In this document: positions 18,751 to 28,735 of the stretch, in pieces | How the letters are laid out: each line of letters starts with the position of its first letter | Numbering within the stretch: the first letter of the stretch is position 1 | DNA from: Rhizosaccharibacter radicis | GTDB taxonomy: Bacteria > Pseudomonadota > Alphaproteobacteria > Acetobacterales > Acetobacteraceae | Assembly: GCA_024508355.1 (NCBI GenBank) | Contig: JAMZEJ010000003.1 | Location: forward strand, 1 to 64,000 | DNA: 64,000 nucleotides | Direction: 5' to 3' | The notes under the pieces: generated by a model | Seen by the model: only the letters and a program-made list of their open reading frames with translations | Told to the model about the DNA's origin: nothing | Database searches by the model: none | Translations under genes and position numbers: made by a program

Positions 18751-19775
18751 GAAGGATGGAACTCCGGATGGCCGGGGCGCGGGGCGGCTCGCTTCGCGAT
18801 CCGGCGGGACGGAGCCCGGGGCGCGTGGAAGCGGGAGCCGCGCGAGATCGCGCGCGCACGGCGAGGGGATCGGACGAAACGGACCCCGGCTGCCCGTCAT
18901 CCCGGTCGTTCGCAAGCCGCGCGGAAGAACCGGGGCAGGGCCCACGGCATCCGGAACGGTGACCCGCCCGCGCGATCGCGGTGCGGCTGGAAACGGGGGA
19001 GCGGAGGGCGGTGGTGGAGGTCATCCAGTCCGAAACGAAAGGCGTAGCGTGAAATTCGCCCGGCGACGGCGGGAAGCCGGATCGACGGGCAAGGCGGCAT
19101 GTGCGGGGCGCGGCAGCGGCAAGCGCGTTCGGCCGTCGCGGCATGGGCGGAAGCAGCCTGCGGGCGCCGGCCCATGCGGAAGCCGGGATTGGCTTCCAGC
19201 CGGAACGGGCGCACGGTCCGCGTGCGGAAGGCGACATGCCGGACACGGGCGGATCGCCCGCGTCACACGACGATCACAATGACAACAATCCCCGCCCTCC
19301 GCAAGCCGGGCCCTTCCGCCCTCCCCTTGTGCGATCAAAGGCTTGCGGTGGCGCGGGTGCCGGGCCGGAAAAGCCGCTCCGCCCTTATTTCCGGCGCTCC
19401 GGTAGCCGACGCCTCGTGTTAGGGTTACGGCTCGCGGGGGCGGGGGAGCGTATGGACAGCATCGTGCCGGGCGCGGACGACACGCATAGCGGGAGCGACC
19501 ATCCGCAAACCGGGCAGCGTCCGCCCGTTCTCGACGCCGACACGCATCTGGCGGCATCTGAGCCTAGCGCATTGGCCTCGGCGCCTCGCGATCGGGTGCG
19601 CGGGGGCAGCGGCGGCATCGTTGTCGCGGCGAGCCGCGCGGTGCCGGCGGGAGGTCGATCCGCCGGTTCGCCAGGCCCGGCGTCCGGAGCGCCGGCTTTA
19701 CCCTTGCCCGTTTCTCCCCCGTCCCTTTCTCCCCACTCCGCTTCTCTCCGGGCAGTCCTCCCCGCTGTCGGACCG
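18751..19775. other. long intergenic region / rne leader
   Basis: About 1 kb between the divergent starts of rne (minus) and the amidase gene (plus). Open frames here have skewed Arg/Gly/Pro composition and I do not believe them. RNase E genes elsewhere have long autoregulatory 5' leaders, so part of this is probably transcribed untranslated rne leader. That is inference, because no specific structure was recognised. Confidence 0.35.
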
Positions 19776-20621
19776 ATGGCCACCCGCCGGCAGTTGGCGC
19801 TGCTGGCCGCCGGTGCGGCGCTGGCGCCGGCCGCGGCGTCGGCCGCAGCGTCGACGCATCGCCCGACCGCCACCACGCGTTCCGCCCGGTCTTCCGCCCC
19901 GGCCGTCGTCGGTCGCGCCCGCCGCCCGTTGCCGCTGGTGATGCTGGACCCCGGCCATGGCGGCAAGGATCCCGGTGCGATCGGGGTATCGGGCACCTAC
20001 GAGAAGCATGTGGCGGAAGCGGCCGCGTCCGAGCTCCAGCGTCAGCTGATGGCCACCGGGCGCTACCGGGTGGAGCTGACGCGCGGCCGCGACATCTTCA
20101 TTCCGTTGGAAGACCGGGTGGCGATCGCGCAGGGCAAGCAGGCGGCGCTGTTCGTGTCCATGCATGCCGACGCCCTGCACGATCCGGGCGTGCGCGGCGC
20201 CAGCGTCTATACCTTGTCGGACAGTGCGTCGGATGCCCAGACCGCCGCTCTCGCCGTCCGGGAGAACAGCGCCGACCGCTTCGCCGGTCCGCGGTTCCAG
20301 GGCTCCTCGCCGGAGGTGCAGCGCATCCTCGCCAGCCTTGTGCGGCAGGAAACCAGGCTCGGCTCGGCCCATATGGCCGGCAGCGTGGTGGCCTCCTTCC
20401 GGCCCAGGGTGCCGCTGTTGAACCATCCCTCGCGCCACGCGGCCTTCGTGGTGCTGAAGGCGGCCGACATCCCCAGCGTGCTGGTGGAGATGGGCTTCAT
20501 GTCCAACCGGCAGGACGAGGCGGCATTGCGTCAGTCGTCCCATCGCGCCGCCGTGGCGGCGGCGATGCGCACCGCCATCGATGGGTTCTTCGCGGGCGGA
20601 GGCGGGTTCACCCGGCTGTAG
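19776..20621 (+). CDS. amiC: N-acetylmuramoyl-L-alanine amidase (Amidase_3)
   Basis: Zinc amidase that removes peptide stems from peptidoglycan in the periplasm, needed for daughter-cell separation. The N-terminal TRRQLALLAAGAALAPAAA looks like a twin-arginine signal. The Amidase_3 domain spans about residues 50-275: VMLDPGHGGKDPGAIG with the first Zn His, the Zn-ligand Glu in YEKHV (E next to the second motif), SMHADA with a Zn His, and VLVEMGFMSNRQDE with the catalytic Glu. 281 residues without an AMIN domain, so shorter than E. coli AmiC. ATG 19776 was chosen to give a normal signal peptide. The upstream extension is low complexity. Confidence 0.85.
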   Translation: MATRRQLALLAAGAALAPAAASAAASTHRPTATTRSARSSAPAVVGRARRPLPLVMLDPGHGGKDPGAIGVSGTYEKHVAEAAASELQRQLMATGRYRVELTRGRDIFIPLEDRVAIAQGKQAALFVSMHADALHDPGVRGASVYTLSDSASDAQTAALAVRENSADRFAGPRFQGSSPEVQRILASLVRQETRLGSAHMAGSVVASFRPRVPLLNHPSRHAAFVVLKAADIPSVLVEMGFMSNRQDEAALRQSSHRAAVAAAMRTAIDGFFAGGGGFTRL

Positions 20622-21174
20622 CGTTTCCGGTCGAACGGGCGCGCGCGCATCGCGGACGGGATGAGTGCGGTTGTGGTCCGGGGCCGGGAAGCGTCCCGCG
20701 ATGCCAATGGCGCGGACCGGCCCTGCGACCGCATCGCCGCCGGCTCTCCAGACGGAGGAGTCGCGTCATCCGGACGGATCGCAGGCGCTACCTGCTTGTC
20801 CGCTTGTCGATCCCGCGTGCCCGTGAGCATTCGGATCGTGATGGAGGGCGTGCGGGGTCGGGTCGCAGCCGGTCCGGCCATACCAGCCAGGAATGCCGCC
20901 CGGCCTCTTCCAGGCATCCTGCCGGCACGGACGAGCGCCGCCGGCCCGGCGCGGCGAACGCGAGCGTCGCCACGACCTTCTCCTCGATAACTCGATAACG
21001 GGTCGGACGCGCCTCGATGGTGAGGCGACGACCCATCCCGACCGATGGTGGGGGACGGTGAGGCGCGCCTGATGCCGGTGAGCCCCCGGGGGGCTCGATC
21101 CCGCCCGGTCGTCGGCCGCAGCCTCGATCGCCGCGATCCCCACCGTTCCGGACCTGACGTCGCCGCGCGCGACC
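20622..21174. other. intergenic, no gene seen
   Basis: Between the converging amidase and lipoprotein genes. The only repeat noticed is a tandem CTCGATAA at 20983-20998. No T-tailed hairpin was recognised. Confidence 0.35.
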
Positions 21175-21831
21175 TCAGTAGGGGTACGGCCCCGGGGCCA
21201 CGATCACCGGTGCGGGCGCCACCACGACCGGGGGCGGCGGTGCCACCACCACGGGAGCGGGCGCCACCACCACAGGGGCAGGCGCCACCACGGCGGGTGC
21301 CGCCGTTAGGGCGGGGGCGTAGGAGCCGGCGACATACGGGGTGGAATAGCCGACGATCGCCGGGGCATTGACGATGTTGCCGGAGGCCTGGGTGCACTGG
21401 ATGTAGGCCGCGTCGTAGCGCTGCTGGAAGCTGGCGCCCGACGCCTGGGCGCGGTTTGAGCCGATCGCGCTGCCGAGCAGGAGGCCACCGCCGGCGCCGG
21501 CGGCCGCCCCGATGCCCGGATTGCCCGCCGCCGCGCCCAGCAGCGCGCCCGCCCCGGCACCCAGCAGGGTTCCCAGCGCGGCGGACCCGAAGGCAGACCG
21601 GTTGGACGCCTCGCCCGGCGTGACGTTGCCGTTGGCGGCGGCGGCATATTGCCGGCAGCGGGCATCCTCCGCCTGGAATTGGGCGAAGCTCTTGTTCTTG
21701 CCGGGGGTGGCCAGCACGGAAGGCCCCGGGGGCGGCTGCACGGTGCAGGCGAGCAGCGGCGTCGTCGCCAGCAGGGCGGCGAGCGGGCGCAGGCGCCGGG
21801 CAGGCGTGGCGGGAGGAGAGGCGAGGATCAT
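21175..21831 (-). CDS. glycine-zipper lipoprotein with Pro/Val repeat tail
   Basis: 218-residue exported protein. The signal peptide ends in a lipobox-like TTPLLAC (Cys about residue 29). A Gln/Ala-rich segment with two Cys (DARCRQYAA and YIQCTQASG) flanks a glycine-zipper membrane segment (GTLLGAGAGALLGAAAGNPG onward, about 85-120). The C-terminal 60 residues are a PAPVVVAP-type repeat ending GPYPY. Glycine-zipper proteins of this kind (YMGG/OmpA-like group) insert into the outer membrane. The role is structural or unknown. The gene stands alone, divergent from leuA. Confidence 0.75.
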   Translation of the reverse strand: MILASPPATPARRLRPLAALLATTPLLACTVQPPPGPSVLATPGKNKSFAQFQAEDARCRQYAAAANGNVTPGEASNRSAFGSAALGTLLGAGAGALLGAAAGNPGIGAAAGAGGGLLLGSAIGSNRAQASGASFQQRYDAAYIQCTQASGNIVNAPAIVGYSTPYVAGSYAPALTAAPAVVAPAPVVVAPAPVVVAPPPPVVVAPAPVIVAPGPYPY

Positions 21832-22654
21832 GAACCGGCTCCAGCGATCTGCGCGGCGTTCGGGGGCCGACCGCCCACCCCGGAAACAGAGATGGTGGCC
21901 GTCGGATCCAGTCTAGACCCGCCGGCGGGGCGGAGGGCAGCGCCCGGCGCGTGAGCATTTGTAAATCTGGCGGCCAGAAACGGTTTCCCCGCACCGGGGG
22001 CCTTCCTGCTCCCGGGGATAGAGGTTGTTGGTTGCCGTTCGCGGCCGCGCCGGGTTGCGCCCGAACCCGAGCGTCCCGCCGCGATCCGCGTGGCCGGGAA
22101 TGCGGGCAGAAAGGAGGGTGCGCCCGTCGCGCACCGCCGACGCCGGTTGATCTGGCGGCTATCGCACCTGTTGTTCGCGCGGGTCCTCCGGGCCACCCCC
22201 CCCATCGAGGGGCGCCGTGCGCCGAGCAATCTGCCGGACGGCGTGGCTTCCCGGCTGTTTCCGCTTCCAAAGCCGCGCGCGTCCGGTGCGCGCTTGTGCC
22301 GCGCCGTCGGGCGGCCTAGACAGGTTGGATGGTCCCGCACAGGATCCGCATCGATCTGTCCGCCCGCGCCGTCGCGCGTGGCGCCGCTTGCGCGCTCGCT
22401 CGCGCGGCCGGCATTGCGGTGCCGGATCTCCCCCGCCCGGCGCTTCTCCGACTTACCGGCCCCTGAGCGTTCCGCCGGCTGCCCGTCGTGGTGGCCGCGT
22501 CGCTCCGGGGACCTGGATACGCGCCGCCCGCCGCCGGTTGCCTCGTCGCAACCACGGCGTTCCGGCGCCGCTTCACGATCGAGAAGACACAACACGGCCG
22601 GTTCCGGCGTCCGCGTGTCGGCGGCGGAACGGCACCCACGAGGCCTCGCACGAC
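21832..22654. other. leuA upstream region with small open frame
   Basis: Over 800 bases between the divergent lipoprotein and leuA genes. A 45-codon frame with ATG 22329, an AGGTTGG just upstream and stop at 22464-22466 ends with the codons for LLRLTGP, so it could be a Leu-sensing leader peptide for leuA attenuation. I cannot show matching terminator and antiterminator hairpins, so this is only a suggestion. Nothing else is recognised. Confidence 0.3.
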
Positions 22655-24232
22655 ATGAGCAGCATCGACCATCCCAGCTTCGGCCGCATCGACGACGACC
22701 GGGTGATCATCTTCGACACCACGCTTCGCGACGGCGAACAGTCGCCCGGCTTCTCGATGAACATCGAGGAGAAGCTGCGCATGGCGCACGCGCTGGCGGA
22801 ACTCGGGGTCGACGTGATCGAGGCCGGTTTCCCCGTGGCCAGCCCCGGCGATTTCGACAGCGTGCGCCGGATCGCCGAGGCGGTGCGGGGGCCGGTGATC
22901 TGCGGTCTCGCCCGCACCGGCGGCCGGGACGACATCGCCCGCGCTGGCGAGGCGGTGCGCGGTGCCGAACGGCCGCGCATCCACAACTTCATCTCCACCT
23001 CGCCGCTGCACATGAAATACAAGCTGCGGATGGAGCCGGACACGGTTCTGGAGCTGATCACGAAGGGCAACGAGGCCGCCCGGCGATACACCGACGACGT
23101 GGAATGGTCGGCCGAGGACGGATCGCGGACGGAGCCGGATTTCCTGTGCCGCTGCGTGGAAGCGGCGATCAAGGCGGGCGCCACCACCATCAACATCCCG
23201 GACACGGTGGGCTACGCGACGCCCGAGGACATGGCGGCGATCTTCCGCATGGTGCGCGAGCGGGTGCCGGGGGCCGATCGGGTGATCCTGTCGGCGCACA
23301 ACCACGACGATCTGGGGCTCGCCGTGGCCAACACGGTCAGCTCCCTCCAGGCCGGCGTCCGGCAGGTGGAATGCACCATCAACGGCATCGGCGAGCGCGC
23401 GGGCAACGCGGCGCTGGAGGAGATCGTGATGGCGCTGCGGACGCGCCAGGACGCGCTGCCGTTCCGCAACAACATCCGTACCGAGAACCTGTTGAAGCTG
23501 TCGCGGATGCTGGCGACCATCACCGGCTTCGACGTGCAGCCCAACAAGGCGATCGTGGGCCGCAACGCGTTCGCGCACGAGAGCGGCATCCACCAGGACG
23601 GCGTGCTGAAGAACGCGGCCACCTACGAGATCATGACGCCGGAATCCGTCGGCTGGACCAAGTCCTCGCTGATCCTGGGCAAGCATTCCGGCCGCGCGGC
23701 GTTCCGCGACAAGCTCCGGGCGATGGGCTACGGCGAGCTGGGCGACAACCAGCTGAACGAGGCCTTCGGCCGCTTCAAGGACCTCGCCGACCGCAAGAAG
23801 GTGGTCTACGACGAGGACATCGTGGCCCTGGTGGACGACGAGGCCCGCGACCATGCCCGGATCCGTTTCGGCTCGCTGGAAGTGGTGAGCGGGTCGCGCC
23901 GGCCGGCGCGTGCCGAGCTGACGCTGGAGATCGACGGCGGGGCGGTGGACGCCGTGGCGACGGGCGACGGTCCGGTGGACGCGGCGTTCAATGCCATCCG
24001 TTCGGCCTTCAACCACGAGGCTCGCCTGACCCTGTATTCGGTGGGCGCCGTTACCGAGGGCACGGACGCGCAGGCCCGCACCACGGTGCGGCTGGAAGAG
24101 AACGGCAAGATGGTGGACGGGCAGGGCGCGGATACCGACACGGTGGTGTCCGCCGTGCGGGCCTATGTCCACGCGCTCAACAAGCTGCTGGTGAAACGCG
24201 CCCGCACCGCGCCGGAAGCCCTTTCGGCCTGA
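22655..24232 (+). CDS. leuA: 2-isopropylmalate synthase
   Basis: Catalyses the first committed step of leucine synthesis, condensing acetyl-CoA with 2-oxoisovalerate. The HMGL-like TIM barrel covers residues about 15-290 with FDTTLRDGEQSPGFSM (metal and substrate binding) and SAHNHDDLGLAVAN (metal His pair). A linker with HESGIHQDGVLK and LGKHSGRAAF follows, and then the C-terminal LeuA dimer/allosteric domain (about 390-515), the site of leucine feedback inhibition. 525 residues, full length. ATG 22655 matches the usual family N-terminus, and the in-frame upstream text is non-coding. A perfect hairpin follows the gene. Confidence 0.93.
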   Translation: MSSIDHPSFGRIDDDRVIIFDTTLRDGEQSPGFSMNIEEKLRMAHALAELGVDVIEAGFPVASPGDFDSVRRIAEAVRGPVICGLARTGGRDDIARAGEAVRGAERPRIHNFISTSPLHMKYKLRMEPDTVLELITKGNEAARRYTDDVEWSAEDGSRTEPDFLCRCVEAAIKAGATTINIPDTVGYATPEDMAAIFRMVRERVPGADRVILSAHNHDDLGLAVANTVSSLQAGVRQVECTINGIGERAGNAALEEIVMALRTRQDALPFRNNIRTENLLKLSRMLATITGFDVQPNKAIVGRNAFAHESGIHQDGVLKNAATYEIMTPESVGWTKSSLILGKHSGRAAFRDKLRAMGYGELGDNQLNEAFGRFKDLADRKKVVYDEDIVALVDDEARDHARIRFGSLEVVSGSRRPARAELTLEIDGGAVDAVATGDGPVDAAFNAIRSAFNHEARLTLYSVGAVTEGTDAQARTTVRLEENGKMVDGQGADTDTVVSAVRAYVHALNKLLVKRARTAPEALSA

Positions 24233-24249
24233 TTTACCCAGCATCCGGT

Positions 24250-24273
24250 CCCGCTCGCCAATGTGCGAGCGGG
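24250..24273 (+). terminator. hairpin after leuA
   Basis: A perfect 9-base stem, CCCGCTCGC (24250-24258) with GCGAGCGGG (24265-24273), around a six-base loop, 17 bases after the leuA stop. There is no T-tract, so it may protect the 3' end or act with Rho rather than terminate alone. Confidence 0.5.
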
Positions 24274-24727
24274 TGTCGGGGAACGGCACCGGCCGCATGC
24301 GTGCGGGATCGGGCAGCACCGAGGACGGGGACGGGTGTCGCTTCGTCCCCGGATACCGGGCTCGATTTCGGGCGATCCGCGTCGGGCGAGCTCGTTCGGC
24401 CCCGCCGCGATCTCTTCCGGGTCTGAACCATCGTCATGGCCTGGAGATGGTCCGGCCGTCGGTTGTCCGAATCCTGACGTCGCCGCGTGCACGATCCGAC
24501 GCCTCGGGTTGCCGGGCGGGACCTGGGTTTTCACCGGCCCCGCGTGCCTCCGCAGGCGCCCCGAACCTCGGCTTCTGCCGATAGAACCATCACGGGTGCT
24601 CTTGCAGAAGACCCTGCGTCGGGCGCTGGGGGGTTGGCCTGAAGGGGCTGCTAGAGGCCATGCAGATCCGGCGAAGGTTATCCGTTCCTACCTGAGCCAC
24701 AGGAGGAACAGGCGTTCGCACCGCGCC

Positions 24728-24757
24728 GTCGGTTCGTCCGCGAGAGGACGAACCGAC
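24728..24757 (-). terminator. hairpin after glycine-zipper lipoprotein genes
   Basis: A perfect 12-base stem (24728-24739 with 24746-24757) with the six-base loop GCGAGA, 11 bases past the end of the lipoprotein gene on the minus strand. No T-tail follows, so it is a 3'-end structure of uncertain strength. Confidence 0.5.
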
Positions 24758-24768
24758 CGGAACGAGCC

Positions 24769-25188
24769 TCAGTATCCGTAGCCGGGTGCCGCGTACCCGG
24801 GCGGCCCATAGCCCGGCTGGGCATATCCGGGCGCCGCATAACCCTGGGGCGGATAGCCCTGCGGCGGCGGGTAGCCGGGTTGCGGGTAGGACGGCGGCGG
24901 CGCCTCGGCGGGATAGGCATAGCCAGGCGGCGGGGCGGGATAGGCCTGGCCGTAGCCGGCAGGAGCGGCGTAGCTGGGATTGGGCGTGGTGGCCGCACCG
25001 CCGACCGCGCCGACCGCGCCGCCAGCAAGCGCGCCGATCGCAGCGCCGCGGCCTCCTCCGGCGATGCCGCCGAGGGCCGCCCCGGCCCCGGCCCCGAGCA
25101 GGCCGCCGCCGACGGCGCGCTGTCCGGGGTCATAGGGATCGGTGCAGGCGGCCAGGGGCAGGATCAGGCCGAGGAGGACCGGCGCCAC
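24769..25188 (-). CDS. glycine-zipper lipoprotein with PGY repeat tail
   Basis: 139 residues from GTG 25188. A lipoprotein signal (APVLLGLILPLAAC) leads to TDPYDPGQRAVGGGLLGAGAGA, a glycine zipper of about 40 residues, and a C-terminal 65-residue tail of repeated GYPPQGY/PGYAQPGY units rich in Tyr, Pro and Gly. The zipper part is a near copy of the gene just upstream (25227-25463), so the two are tandem paralogues, probably one operon with 38 bases between them. No good ribosome-binding site is visible, so the start is uncertain. Probably an outer-membrane lipoprotein of unknown role. Confidence 0.7.
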   Translation of the reverse strand: MAPVLLGLILPLAACTDPYDPGQRAVGGGLLGAGAGAALGGIAGGGRGAAIGALAGGAVGAVGGAATTPNPSYAAPAGYGQAYPAPPPGYAYPAEAPPPSYPQPGYPPPQGYPPQGYAAPGYAQPGYGPPGYAAPGYGY

Positions 25189-25226
25189 GCGGGAGGCCCC
25201 GGTCCGCGGCCGCCGCGGGAGCTGGT

Positions 25227-25463
25227 TCAGCGGTAGTAGCCGCGGCTCGGGGTCGTCGCCGCGCCGCCGACCGCGCCCACCAGACCGCCCAGCAGGGCGC
25301 CGGTGCCCGCGTTGCCGCCCGCGATGCCGGCGATGCCCGCGCCGGCGCCCGCGCCGAGCAGGCCGCCGCCGACCGCGCGCTGGCCCGGGCTGTAGGGATC
25401 GCAAGCGGCCAGGCCGAGCGCGAGGCCAGCCGCGGTGGTCGCCATGATCATCTTACGCAACAT
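25227..25463 (-). CDS. small glycine-zipper lipoprotein
   Basis: 78-residue lipoprotein: signal MLRKMIMATTAAGLALGLAAC with Cys 21, then DPYSPGQRAVGGGLLGAGAG and a glycine zipper up to GAVGGAATTPSRGYYR. It lacks the long Tyr/Pro tail of its downstream paralogue. Such proteins are predicted to insert in, or stick to, the outer membrane. First gene of a likely two-gene operon transcribed away from mreB. Confidence 0.75.
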   Translation of the reverse strand: MLRKMIMATTAAGLALGLAACDPYSPGQRAVGGGLLGAGAGAGIAGIAGGNAGTGALLGGLVGAVGGAATTPSRGYYR

Positions 25464-26934
<1,471 letters not shown>

Positions 26935-27099
26935 GAGCGCAACGGATCGCGGCGACGTTCCGGACGTTTCGTGCGCGGCAGGGGGCGCGGATTTCCGTCG
27001 GACCCCCTGTTTCGGACGCTGCAACCGGCGCCCGGTTTGGACTATGAGTTCGCTGTTCACGGTTTCGGGTGGGGCGCGCAGCATGGCGGGGATGACCGG

Positions 27100-28131
27100 A
27101 TGATCCGGCTGTCGATCCTGACGCGTCAGGCGTTGGCCAAGCTGACGCTGCCGCTGCTGCTGCTGTTGGCCTGCGGGCTCGTGGTGCTGGGCCAGGCCGA
27201 CCGCCGGGTGGCGGAGCGCGCCCGGGTCGCGGTGTCGGACGCGCTGGCGCCGCTCTACGGCCTGATGGCGCGCCCCCTGTCCGGCCTGCGCGACGCCGGC
27301 GGCGAAGCGCAGCACCTGGTGGACGTCGCGGCCGAGAACGAGCGGCTGCGGGCCGAGAACATGCGCCTGCGCCGCTGGTACAACGTCGCCGTCGCCCTGC
27401 AGGCCGAGAATGCCCAGCTCAAGGACCAGCTCCACTGGATGCCGGACCCGGCCCCCTCGTTCGTGACCGCCCGTGCCGTCGCGGACACGGGCGGGGTGTA
27501 TGCGCGCTCGCTGCTGGTGTCGCTTCCGGGCGACGTTTCCATCAGCAAGGGCGAGGTCGCGGTGGATGCGTCCGGCCTGATGGGGCGGGTGACCGAGGTC
27601 GGCACGCGGTCGGCCCGCATCCTGCTGATCAACGACATCACCAGCCGCGTGCCGGTGACGCTGACCGGATCGCATGCCTCGGCTATGATGGTGGGCACCA
27701 ACAACGCGACTCCGCGCCTCATGTATTTCCCCGAGGACGTGCATCCCGCCGAGGGCGAGCGGGTGGTCACCAGCAGCGAGGCGGACGCGCTGCCCGCCGG
27801 GCTGCCGGTCGGCACCGTGCATTACGAGCGTCCCGGCATGCCGGTGGTGGAGCCTTTCGCGGCGTTGGACAGGCCCGGCATCGTGCGGCTGTTCGATTAC
27901 GGCCTGACCGATATCGTGCCGCCGGAAGCGGCGGCCCGGGTCGGTCCCCGTCCCGCCGGGCGGGGCGCGGTCGGTCCCGTGCCCGGTGCGCCCGGGGGCG
28001 CCGCCGCGCCCGTCGCCGCGCCACCGTCCTTTCCGGCGTCTCATGGCGCGTCCGGAGAGCCCGCCGTCACGCCGTCCCTGCCGGTGCTTCCCATCCGCGG
28101 CTTCTCCAAGCCCGCGATCGGACGCGGGTGA
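27100..28131 (+). CDS. mreC: rod shape-determining protein MreC
   Basis: Bitopic inner-membrane protein linking MreB to periplasmic wall enzymes. It has a short cytoplasmic N-terminus, a transmembrane helix (LTLPLLLLLACGLVVLGQ, about residues 14-31), a coiled coil (AAENERLRAENMRLRRWY), and then the two beta-barrel domains of MreC (about 115-275). The last 70 residues are Pro/Ala/Gly-rich and probably disordered. 343 residues from ATG 27100. A 19-codon frame starting at ATG 27044 ends in TGA overlapping this ATG (ATGA), which may couple translation. It sits 165 bases after mreB and is part of the same operon. Confidence 0.92.
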   Translation: MIRLSILTRQALAKLTLPLLLLLACGLVVLGQADRRVAERARVAVSDALAPLYGLMARPLSGLRDAGGEAQHLVDVAAENERLRAENMRLRRWYNVAVALQAENAQLKDQLHWMPDPAPSFVTARAVADTGGVYARSLLVSLPGDVSISKGEVAVDASGLMGRVTEVGTRSARILLINDITSRVPVTLTGSHASAMMVGTNNATPRLMYFPEDVHPAEGERVVTSSEADALPAGLPVGTVHYERPGMPVVEPFAALDRPGIVRLFDYGLTDIVPPEAAARVGPRPAGRGAVGPVPGAPGGAAAPVAAPPSFPASHGASGEPAVTPSLPVLPIRGFSKPAIGRG

Positions 28132-28140
28132 GGGCCATGC

Positions 28141-28707
28141 ATGATGGTCAGCGAGTTGTCCGCGGAGCGCCGCCCCGGCATCCGGCCGCGGCCCACGCTG
28201 GGACGCAGGCTGGACGCGGCCGCGCGGCGGGTGCTGCCGGTCGGCTTCACCGCGCTCGCGATCCTGTTGCTGTCGGCGCCGCTCGGGCTGCCGGAACAGG
28301 AAGCGCTGCTGCCGGGCACCGTTCTGGCGTCGGTGTTCTTCTGGTCGGTGTTCCGGCCCCCTTCCATGCCGGGTTGGGCGGTGTTCGGCCTGGGGCTGTT
28401 GTCCGACCTGCTGGGGTATGCGCCGCCCGGCCTGACCATCGTGATCCTGTTGCTCGTGCATGGGGTGGGCATCGCCGGACGGCACGGGCTGTCGCGGCAG
28501 GGCTTCCTGCTGATGTGGCTGGTGTTCCTGTCGGTGGCGTCGGCCGCGACCTTGCTGGACTGGACGGCGCGGTCGGCCTTCGCCCTGCGGCTGCTGCCGG
28601 TTCAGCCCGCCTTGTTCCAGCTCGCGCTGGCCGCGGGACTCTACCCGCTGTTGTCGGCGCTGTTCACCTGGGCGCACCGCACGGTGGCCGATCCGTCGCG
28701 CGCCTGA
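28141..28707 (+). CDS. mreD: rod shape-determining protein MreD
   Basis: 188-residue integral inner-membrane protein of the elongasome, with about five hydrophobic segments (for example VGFTALAILLLSAPLGL, WAVFGLGLLSDLLGYAP, IVILLLVHGVGIAG, FLLMWLVFLSVASAATLL and LFQLALAAGLYPLLSALF). The LGLLSDLLGYAPPGL segment is a typical MreD signature. It starts 10 bases after mreC at paired Met codons (28141, 28144), showing tight operon organisation. Confidence 0.9.
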   Translation: MMVSELSAERRPGIRPRPTLGRRLDAAARRVLPVGFTALAILLLSAPLGLPEQEALLPGTVLASVFFWSVFRPPSMPGWAVFGLGLLSDLLGYAPPGLTIVILLLVHGVGIAGRHGLSRQGFLLMWLVFLSVASAATLLDWTARSAFALRLLPVQPALFQLALAAGLYPLLSALFTWAHRTVADPSRA

Positions 28708-28735
28708 ACGACACCTCCGCGCGGCCGGGGGCGGC

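Larger units (their letters stand above)
24233..24768. other. intergenic between converging genes
   Basis: Apart from the two hairpins described separately, at 24250-24273 and 24728-24757, I see no gene here. Confidence 0.4.

Noticed and set aside
15466-19047. A 1193-codon plus-strand open frame antisense to rne
   Set aside because: It is the shadow of a very GC-rich gene: its product is Arg/Gly/Val-rich with no domain, while the minus strand encodes an unmistakable RNase E with terminator.
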